Assembly (NCBI GenBank): GCA_036008685.1
Contig: DASYNF010000184.1
Coordinates: 1-8,644, forward strand
Reading direction: 5' to 3'
Source of the DNA: Actinomadura_C sp036008685
GTDB lineage: Bacteria > Actinomycetota > Actinomycetes > Streptosporangiales > Streptosporangiaceae
Length of the DNA stretch: 8,644 nucleotides
Shown here: positions 1-4,937 of the stretch, piece by piece
How positions within the stretch are numbered: the stretch's first letter is position 1
Layout of the letters: the number at the start of each line of letters is the position of its first letter
Made by a program: the position numbers and the translations under genes
The notes under the pieces: generated by a model
Database searches by the model: none
What the model was told of the DNA's origin: nothing
Seen by the model: the letters and a program-made list of their open reading frames with translations, nothing else

Positions 1-702
1 GGGGGCGCCCAGCACGTTCCATCGGGAGACCGGCCAGACGATGACGAAGGCCCGGCCGATGACGTCATCGACCGAGACGGTCCCGGCGGACCGATCGTCG
101 ATGTGCGAACGCGAGTCGGCCGAGGCCGACCTGTGGTCGCCCATCACCCAGAGGCGGTCGGCCGGCACCGTGACGGGCCCGAACTCCCGCTGCGCCGCGG
201 GGCTGTTCTGGTAGATGTACGGCTCCTCGAGCGGCTTGCCGTCCACCGTGACCCGGCCCTTTCGGTCGCAGCAGGCGACCTTCTGCCCGCCGACGGCGAC
301 GACCCGCTTGACGAAGTCCTCCTCGTCGGACCGGGGCATGCCGAGGTAGCCGCCGATCCGGCTCAGCATTCCCCCGCTCGGCGGCGGGGCCTCCGGAGTC
401 CATGACGGCGGACCGCGGAAGACGACGATGTCTCCGGGCTTCGGGCCGTGGAATCGATAGGACACCTTGTCGACCAGGATCCGGTCCGCGGTGCATCCCG
501 GGCACCCGTGCAGCGTCTTCTCCATCGACTCCGAGGGGATGAAGAACGGCTGCACCAGGAAGGTCTTGATGAGCACGGACAGGACCAGTGCCATCCCGAC
601 CAGCATCGGGAGCTCACGCAGGGAGGACTTTTTCTTCTCGGCTCGCTTCGGCCTGCGCCGGGCCCACGTGCGTGCTCTTGTGGCACGGGATCGTTCGCTC
701 AC
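1..702 (-). CDS. lepB: Signal peptidase I, 3' end cut off by the window edge
   Basis: Membrane-anchored serine protease that removes Sec and Tat signal peptides on the outer face of the membrane. The visible part is 234 codons. A basic N-terminus (residues 1-29, rich in Arg and Lys) precedes one membrane segment (about 31-54). Next comes the box B motif PSESM with the nucleophile Ser59, then the box D region DFVKRVVAVGG with the general base Lys132, and box E GDHRSASADSR (188-198). All key residues of the Ser/Lys dyad family are therefore present. CPGC (67-70) and an adjacent Cys pair (144-145) lie in the external domain and could form disulfides. The GTG start at 702 is chosen because an in-frame TAG lies only four codons upstream and the next internal start would delete the basic N-terminus. 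The last visible motif is close to the usual C-terminus, so probably only a short tail is missing. Identity is secure; whether the genome has further paralogues cannot be seen here. Confidence 0.95.
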   Translation of the reverse strand, partial: MSERSRATRARTWARRRPKRAEKKKSSLRELPMLVGMALVLSVLIKTFLVQPFFIPSESMEKTLHGCPGCTADRILVDKVSYRFHGPKPGDIVVFRGPPSWTPEAPPPSGGMLSRIGGYLGMPRSDEEDFVKRVVAVGGQKVACCDRKGRVTVDGKPLEEPYIYQNSPAAQREFGPVTVPADRLWVMGDHRSASADSRSHIDDRSAGTVSVDDVIGRAFVIVWPVSRWNVLGAP

Positions 703-721
703 CTCGGCACTCTAGGTCTTC

Positions 722-743
722 GCGGGATAAGCGCGGTATAAGG
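722..743. repeat. Two near-identical 11-bp direct repeats upstream of lepB
   Basis: GCGGGATAAGC (722-732) is followed directly by GCGGTATAAGG (733-743), 9 of 11 bases identical and one helical turn apart. On the minus strand the copies read as TTATACC and TTATCCC, about 20-40 bases before the lepB GTG start, so TATACC could serve as a -10 element. The matching -35 position is poor (GAGACG, 3 of 6 bases). This may be a promoter or a factor-binding site for lepB. The evidence is position and sequence only. Confidence 0.3.
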
Positions 744-813
744 CAAGATCTGGCGACCGTCTCCGTTCGGCCACGAGAGGACGGCCGATGTTCTTGACAC
801 GCCCACACCCGGT

Positions 814-846
814 GATCAAGGCTGGCGCGGAAAACGCTCCTTGATC
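814..846. promoter_or_regulatory. Inverted repeat before the cell-wall hydrolase gene
   Basis: GATCAAGG (814-821) and CCTTGATC (839-846) form a perfect 8-bp inverted repeat with a 17-base spacer, which contains a smaller GCG/CGC pairing (825-827 with 835-837). It ends five bases before the AAGGGA ribosome binding site (851-856) of the hydrolase at 863. A perfect TTGACA (794-799) lies just upstream but has no convincing -10 partner at 16-18 bases. The repeat could be an operator or a hairpin in the leader. It does not resemble the c-di-AMP riboswitch often found before actinobacterial wall hydrolases. Confidence 0.35.
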
Positions 847-862
847 GAACAAGGGACCCCCC

Positions 863-2866
863 ATGCGACGACCGCCGGCTCCGAGGACCGCGTGGGCGGC
901 CCTCATCGCTCCCGCCCTGCTGACTCCGGCCGTGTTCACCTTCACCGGCGGCGTCGCGGCGGCCGCTCCCGCACCCGAGACCCGGCAGCAGGCCTTCGCC
1001 GCCGCGGCCCGCGCCTACGGGGTCCCGGAGCAGGTGGTCCTCGGGGTGTCCTACCTCGAGTCCCGGTGGGACGCCAACGCCGGCCGGCCGAGCATGTCCG
1101 CGGGCTACGGGCCGATGCACCTCACCGACGTACGAGCCGCCGCACCAGCCGCCGCACGGGCCGCCTCCATGAATGCCGCGAGCCGTACGGGCGACGCGTC
1201 GGTGGAGGACGGGAGCGCGGACCCGCGGGGTGACGAGAGCCGGCCGCTGCACCCGCGGCGGGCCACCACCCGGCCCGGGCCGATCACACTCCAGGGCCGT
1301 TCCTCCCAGACCCTCGACGAGGCGGCCCGGCTGACCGGCCTCGGCATCGAACGCCTGCGCGCCGACCCCGCGGCCAACATCCGGGGCGGCGCCGCCCTGC
1401 TCGCCGGCTACCAGCGCCGGCTCGCGGGCCCGCGCAGCACCGACCCGGCCGACTGGTACGGCGCGGTCGCCCGCTTCTCCGGGGCCTCCGAGACCTCCGC
1501 GGCGCGGTTCTTCGCCGACGAGGTGTTCACCACCATCCGTACCGGCGCGAGCCGCGTGACCGACGACGGCCAGCGGGTGCGGCTGCGCGCCACACCGGGA
1601 GTACGGCCGCGGGCCGCGGCGCTGACAGGGCTCGGGTTGCGGACGACGGCCCCGGGGGCCACGGACTGCCCTGTCACGCTGTCGTGCGAATGGATCCCGG
1701 CACCGTACGAGCAGCTGTCCGCGAAACCGGGCGACTACGGCAACCACGACCTCGGTGACCGGCCGAAGAGCCAGAAGATCAACTACATCGTCATCCACGA
1801 CACCGAGACCAGCTACGACGACACCATCGCCGGCGTGCGCAACCCCCATTACGTGAGCTGGCAGTACACCATCCGGTCCCAGGACGGGCACGTCGCCGAG
1901 CACGTGCGGCCGAACGACGTGGCCTGGCAGGCCGGCAACTGGTACCTCAACGCCAAGTCGATCGGCATCGAGCACGAGGGCTATCTCGCCCAGAGCGGGA
2001 GCTGGTACACCGAGGCGATGTACCGCTCCTCGGCACGTCTCGTGCGCTATCTCGCGGCCCGTTTCCGCGTGCCGCTGGACCGGGAGCACATCCTCGGTCA
2101 CGACAACGTCCCGGGTCCGACCCCGGGGACCGTCAGCAACATGCACGAGGACCCGGGCCCCTACTGGGACTGGGCGCACTACTTCCGGCTGCTCGGCCGG
2201 CCACTGCACGCCACGGCGGGCCCGCGGGCGGACATGGCGATGATCCTGCCGGACTACGACACCAACGTCGTCCCCTACACCGGATGCGACGGCACGTCCG
2301 CGCCGTGCCCACCGCACGGCGGCGGCTCGGTCATGCTCCGCACGGAGCCGCGCCCGGACGCGCCGCTCGTCAAGGACGTCGGCAAGCACCCGCCGGCCGG
2401 CACGGCCACGATGAGCGTGTACGACCACAGCGCCCGGGCCGCGACCGGACAGCGCTACGCCGTGGCCGGCCGGCAGGGCGACTGGACGGCGATCTGGTAC
2501 CTCGGCCAGAAGGCCTGGTTCCACAACCCCGGGACCCGGCCCACGGCGATGGGGGCGCGCGGCCTGGTCGTGACGCCCAAGCCGGGGGCCGCCTCGGTGC
2601 CGGTCTACGGCCGCGCCTATCCCGAGGCCGAGGCCTATCCGGCCGGGGTCCCGGTGCAGAGCCTGGTGCCCCTGCAATACACGTTCGCGGCGGGCCAGCG
2701 CTACACGATCGGCGGGTCGGAGAAGGGCGAGTACTACTACGCCACGACCTTCGACAAGGCCGACCACACCGTGGTCCGCGGGAACCTGGACTACTACGAG
2801 ATCCAGTTCGGCCACCGGGTGTTCTATGTCAAGGCCGCGGACGTCGAGGTGATTCGTGCCTCCTGA
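863..2866 (+). CDS. Secreted peptidoglycan hydrolase: lysozyme-like domain plus N-acetylmuramoyl-L-alanine amidase
   Basis: A 667-residue exported enzyme predicted to cut the bond between MurNAc and L-alanine in peptidoglycan. It starts at ATG 863 with AAGGGA six bases upstream. Residues 1-36 are a Sec signal peptide: RR, a hydrophobic core, then an Ala-rich cleavage region near VAAAAP. Residues 42-90 and 145-230 look like a split lysozyme/transglycosylase-like domain with candidate acid Glu66 (YLESRW) and GYGPMHL. A charged, low-complexity stretch (about 92-145) interrupts it. Residues 305-440 are an Amidase_2 domain: His312 (IHDTE), His413 (GHDN) and Asp430 (DPGPYWDW) match the zinc ligands of AmpD-type enzymes, and Glu370/Glu372 (IGIEHEG) the catalytic Glu. 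His428 sits where AmpD has Lys162. Residues 485-667 are Tyr- and Trp-rich and look like two SH3-like wall-binding units. Cys269/275 and Cys475/482 may be disulfides. Amidase function is well supported; lysozyme activity is uncertain. Confidence 0.88.
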   Translation: MRRPPAPRTAWAALIAPALLTPAVFTFTGGVAAAAPAPETRQQAFAAAARAYGVPEQVVLGVSYLESRWDANAGRPSMSAGYGPMHLTDVRAAAPAAARAASMNAASRTGDASVEDGSADPRGDESRPLHPRRATTRPGPITLQGRSSQTLDEAARLTGLGIERLRADPAANIRGGAALLAGYQRRLAGPRSTDPADWYGAVARFSGASETSAARFFADEVFTTIRTGASRVTDDGQRVRLRATPGVRPRAAALTGLGLRTTAPGATDCPVTLSCEWIPAPYEQLSAKPGDYGNHDLGDRPKSQKINYIVIHDTETSYDDTIAGVRNPHYVSWQYTIRSQDGHVAEHVRPNDVAWQAGNWYLNAKSIGIEHEGYLAQSGSWYTEAMYRSSARLVRYLAARFRVPLDREHILGHDNVPGPTPGTVSNMHEDPGPYWDWAHYFRLLGRPLHATAGPRADMAMILPDYDTNVVPYTGCDGTSAPCPPHGGGSVMLRTEPRPDAPLVKDVGKHPPAGTATMSVYDHSARAATGQRYAVAGRQGDWTAIWYLGQKAWFHNPGTRPTAMGARGLVVTPKPGAASVPVYGRAYPEAEAYPAGVPVQSLVPLQYTFAAGQRYTIGGSEKGEYYYATTFDKADHTVVRGNLDYYEIQFGHRVFYVKAADVEVIRAS

Positions 2867-2927
2867 GACCGGGGACCGCGGACTAAGACCTCGATGAGCG
2901 GGCGGGGGCGGCCGAGCCCACGGCGCT

Positions 2928-2942
2928 GGTGAGGACCTCGCC
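2928..2942 (+). terminator. Possible weak terminator hairpin after the hydrolase gene
   Basis: GGTGAG (2928-2933) pairs with CTCGCC (2937-2942) across a 3-base GAC loop, giving a 6-bp stem with one G-U pair, 62 bases after the hydrolase stop. There is no T-run. The rest of the 2867-3032 gap shows only scattered GC-rich inverted repeats, such as CGGTGG 2964-2969 with CCACCG 2992-2997. Confidence 0.25.
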
Positions 2943-3030
2943 GCCACGCGCGCCGTCATGCCGCGGTGGGCGGCTCCAGGGCAGCGGCGGTCCACCGGTT
3001 TGGAGACCTCTTGAACCACTGCCGCCCGCT

Positions 3031-3046
3031 GGATGGATGTCCATCC
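3031..3046 (+). promoter_or_regulatory. Inverted repeat covering the SDR gene start region
   Basis: GGATGG (3031-3036) and CCATCC (3041-3046) are perfect complements around a 4-base ATGT loop, with ATG 3033 inside the left arm. If transcribed, the hairpin would bury that start codon. TTGAAC (3011-3016) followed after 17 bases by TGGATG (3034-3039) is a loose -35/-10 pair that would put a transcript start very close to the in-frame ATG at 3051. That would be a leaderless or nearly leaderless message. Confidence 0.25.
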
Positions 3047-4655
3047 GGACATGTCGGCGCAGACTGGTGGCGTGGAGGGTTATCCGCGGCCACCCCGCTG
3101 CCTGGTCACCGGCGCGACCGGATACGTGGGATCGCGCCTGGTGCCGGAGCTCCTCACCGCCGGATACCAGGTGCGCGCCATGTCCCGATCGCTGTCACGG
3201 TTACGGGACCACCCGTGGATCGAGCAGGTCGAGCCCGTCGCCGCCGACGCGCGTGACCCGGCTGCGCTGCAGCGCGCGCTCACCGGCGTCGACGTCGCCT
3301 TCTACCTGATCCACTCACTCGGTGGCGGCCGGGGTTTCGCGGACACCGACCGGGAGGCCGCTCAGGCCTTCGCCGACGCGGCGGAGAAGGCCGGGGTCCG
3401 GCGGATCGTCTACCTGGGCGGGCTCGGGCCCACCGAGGGTGAGCTGTCGGAGCACCTGCGATCCCGCTCGGAGGTCGGCGAGATCCTGCTGGCGTCCGGC
3501 GTGCCCACCGTGGTCCTGCGGGCGGCCGTGATCCTGGGCGCGGGCTCGGCCTCGTTCGAGATGATGCGCCATCTCACCGAGCGGCTGCCGGTGATGGTGG
3601 CGCCGCGGTGGGTGCGCACCCGCGTGCAGCCCATCGCCATCGGGGATGTGCTCGACTATCTGGTCGGCTGCGCGGGCGTGCCGGAGGAAATCAACCGGAC
3701 CTTCGACATCGGCGGGCCCGATGTGCTGACCTATGTCGACATGATCCAGGGCTACGCCGCCGTGGCGGGGCTGCGTCCTCGCCTCATCCTGATCATTCCC
3801 GTACTGACGCCACGGCTGTCGAGCCTGTGGGTGGGCCTCATCACCCCGATGCCGGCCGCGCTGGCCCGGCCTCTCATCGACTCCCTCTACTACGAGGTCG
3901 TCTGCCGCGATGGTGACATCGAGGACCACGTGCCGAAGGACCCGGACGAACTGACCGGCTTCGACGAGGGAGTGCGGCTGGCGCTCCGGTGGATCCACGA
4001 CGCCAGGACGTCTCCTTTCGCTCCGGAGCGCGGAGCTCCCGCGGACCCGCTGGCGACCGACCCGGAGTGGACCGGCGGCTCACTGTACGAGGATGTACGG
4101 GAGCGGCCGGTCGGCGCCTCTGCCAAGGGCCTCTGGCGGCTCATCACCGAGATCCCCCGTGCCTTCGCCTCGCCTTCGCTGCCCCTGGGCCGCAGAAGGG
4201 GCCGGGTGAGCGGCCACGTCCCGGACCCCGCGCGGGTTCAGGCCGAGGGCCCCGCGGCCGACCAGGCGGCGGACGCCGGGGACACCCTCGTGAGCGAGCT
4301 CAGCCGGATCGTCAGGAGGGCCGGCGCGGTTCTCGGGCCCTGGCGGATCGAGGACATGACTCCCGGCGCGCTGCTGCGGCTGCGCGCCGGCGGGCCGATG
4401 CCGGGCATCGCCTGGCTGGAGCTCGGAGTACGGGCGGGCGCGGTCCCGACGATCTACACCCAGCGGGCCATGTTCCATCCCCGGGGACTGTTCGGCCACA
4501 TGTGCTGGTGGGCCGCACGCCCCTGCACGCGGGCGTTCCTGACCGGCCTGGAGCGTGGCGTGGCCCGGGCGGCGGCCGTGCGGCGGACCACCACCGGACA
4601 GCCGCACGGTGTCACCGCGCTGAGAGAGTCGAGACCGGCGACCCCGGACCGCTGA
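3033..4655 (+). CDS. SDR-family NAD(P)-binding oxidoreductase with divergent C-terminal DUF2867-like domain
   Basis: Residues 23-325 are an atypical short-chain dehydrogenase/NmrA-like Rossmann fold. It has the dinucleotide-binding motif TGATGYVG (26-33), an acidic strand-end patch VAADARDP (69-76), YLIHSLG (91-97) and a conserved IGDV (203-206). Residues 343-520 resemble the DUF2867 domain found in YbjT-type fusions: GGSLYEDVRER (348-358), PWRIEDMTPGALLRLRA (436-452), PGIAWLE (457-463) and FHPRGLFGHMCWW (481-493). The section about 366-420 is Pro/Ala-rich and seems to have lost the Trp/Tyr-rich, Arg-rich segment I expect there, so this half may be partly degenerate. Substrate and cofactor preference are unknown. 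The start is uncertain: ATG 3033 and ATG 3051 are in frame with no good ribosome binding site, GTG 3072 is a third choice, and an in-frame TGA at 3012 sets the upstream limit. Leu57 is encoded by TTA (3201-3203), rare in such genomes. The gene ends five bases before a strong hairpin. Confidence 0.82.
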   Translation: MDVHPDMSAQTGGVEGYPRPPRCLVTGATGYVGSRLVPELLTAGYQVRAMSRSLSRLRDHPWIEQVEPVAADARDPAALQRALTGVDVAFYLIHSLGGGRGFADTDREAAQAFADAAEKAGVRRIVYLGGLGPTEGELSEHLRSRSEVGEILLASGVPTVVLRAAVILGAGSASFEMMRHLTERLPVMVAPRWVRTRVQPIAIGDVLDYLVGCAGVPEEINRTFDIGGPDVLTYVDMIQGYAAVAGLRPRLILIIPVLTPRLSSLWVGLITPMPAALARPLIDSLYYEVVCRDGDIEDHVPKDPDELTGFDEGVRLALRWIHDARTSPFAPERGAPADPLATDPEWTGGSLYEDVRERPVGASAKGLWRLITEIPRAFASPSLPLGRRRGRVSGHVPDPARVQAEGPAADQAADAGDTLVSELSRIVRRAGAVLGPWRIEDMTPGALLRLRAGGPMPGIAWLELGVRAGAVPTIYTQRAMFHPRGLFGHMCWWAARPCTRAFLTGLERGVARAAAVRRTTTGQPHGVTALRESRPATPDR

Positions 4656-4660
4656 GCGGT

Positions 4661-4685
4661 TCCGGTGGCCGGATCGGCCGCCGGA
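4661..4685. terminator. Bidirectional hairpin terminator between convergent genes
   Basis: Bases 4661-4671 pair with 4675-4685 to form an 11-bp, very GC-rich stem (one G-U pair) with a 3-base loop. It begins five bases after the stop of the plus-strand SDR gene and ends three bases before the stop of the minus-strand 46-residue gene, so it can serve both. No T-run follows on either side, which is common for actinobacterial terminators. Confidence 0.7.
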
Positions 4686-4688
4686 CCC

Positions 4689-4829
4689 TCACGCGGCCGG
4701 CCCGTTGCGGCGCGACCCGCCACGGCCAGGTCGGCCCAGCAGACGTCCCGCGACCCTGAAGGGCAACGTCAGAACGTTGACGATCGTGCCGATGATGGCG
4801 CTCAGAGCGGATCCGATACGGCCGGCCAT
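4689..4829 (-). CDS. Small basic amphipathic peptide, 46 residues, function unknown
   Basis: The start at ATG 4829 is supported by GGGAG placed seven bases upstream. An in-frame ATG at 4880 would add 17 residues but lies upstream of the likely transcript start. Residues 5-32 alternate hydrophobic and polar positions (IGSALSAIIGTIVNVLTLPF is the core), enough for one amphipathic or weakly membrane-associated helix. A Pro at 23 is followed by FRVAGRLLG. The tail (33-46) is Gly/Arg-rich and positively charged. There is no signal peptide cleavage site, cysteine pair or enzyme motif. It is followed at once by the hairpin at 4661-4685 and preceded by a sigma-B-like promoter, so it looks like a self-contained stress-induced unit next to the catalase. 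I do not recognise the family. A membrane-surface stress peptide is possible and a toxin-like peptide cannot be excluded. Confidence 0.6.
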   Translation of the reverse strand: MAGRIGSALSAIIGTIVNVLTLPFRVAGRLLGRPGRGGSRRNGPAA

Positions 4830-4872
4830 TTCACTCTCCCAGATCTGCCTTGACTTGTCTGTGGCCGTCCTT

Positions 4873-4896
4873 ATACCCACCCGGGCTTTTTTACAC
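4873..4896 (-). promoter_or_regulatory. Sigma-B-like promoter for the 46-residue gene
   Basis: On the minus strand GTGT (4896-4893) is separated by 14 bases from GGGTAT (4878-4873). This fits the published Streptomyces coelicolor sigma-B consensus as I remember it: GNNT, 14-16 bases, then GGGTAC or GGGTAT. A transcript would start near 4865, giving a leader of about 35 bases before ATG 4829. No housekeeping -35 lies at the right distance. Known sigma-B targets in Streptomyces include osmotic and oxidative stress genes. Confidence 0.5.
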
Positions 4897-4912
4897 AGCC
4901 TTTTACACAGCC
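4889..4912. repeat. Perfect 12-bp tandem direct repeat after the catalase gene
   Basis: TTTTACACAGCC occurs at 4889-4900 and again at 4901-4912, followed by a decayed partial copy (CTTTACGCCC, about 4913-4922). The first copy contains the -35 of the sigma-B-like promoter. On the minus strand GGGCT within 4909-4914 can also pair with AGCCC in 4882-4887, so the same bases may act as a loose terminator for the catalase message. Confidence 0.6.
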
Positions 4913-4937
4913 CTTTACGCCCAGGCTTCTGCGCGAG

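Noticed and set aside
794..799. Perfect TTGACA as a housekeeping promoter for the hydrolase
   Set aside because: At 16-18 bases downstream only TCAAGG, CAAGGC or AAGGCT occurs, none a credible -10, so it is not listed as a promoter.
703..862. c-di-AMP (ydaO-type) riboswitch before the wall hydrolase
   Set aside because: The region is only 160 bp shared by two divergent genes and lacks the conserved sequence blocks of that riboswitch.
614..3052. Open frame of 812 codons on the minus strand opposite the hydrolase
   Set aside because: It is the antisense shadow of a GC-rich gene: Arg/Gly/Pro/Val-rich with no motif, while the plus frame has a signal peptide and amidase residues.
4830..4880. Longer start at ATG 4880 for the small peptide
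   Set aside because: It lies at the sigma-B-like -10 element, upstream of the likely transcript start, and has no ribosome binding site; ATG 4829 has GGGAG.
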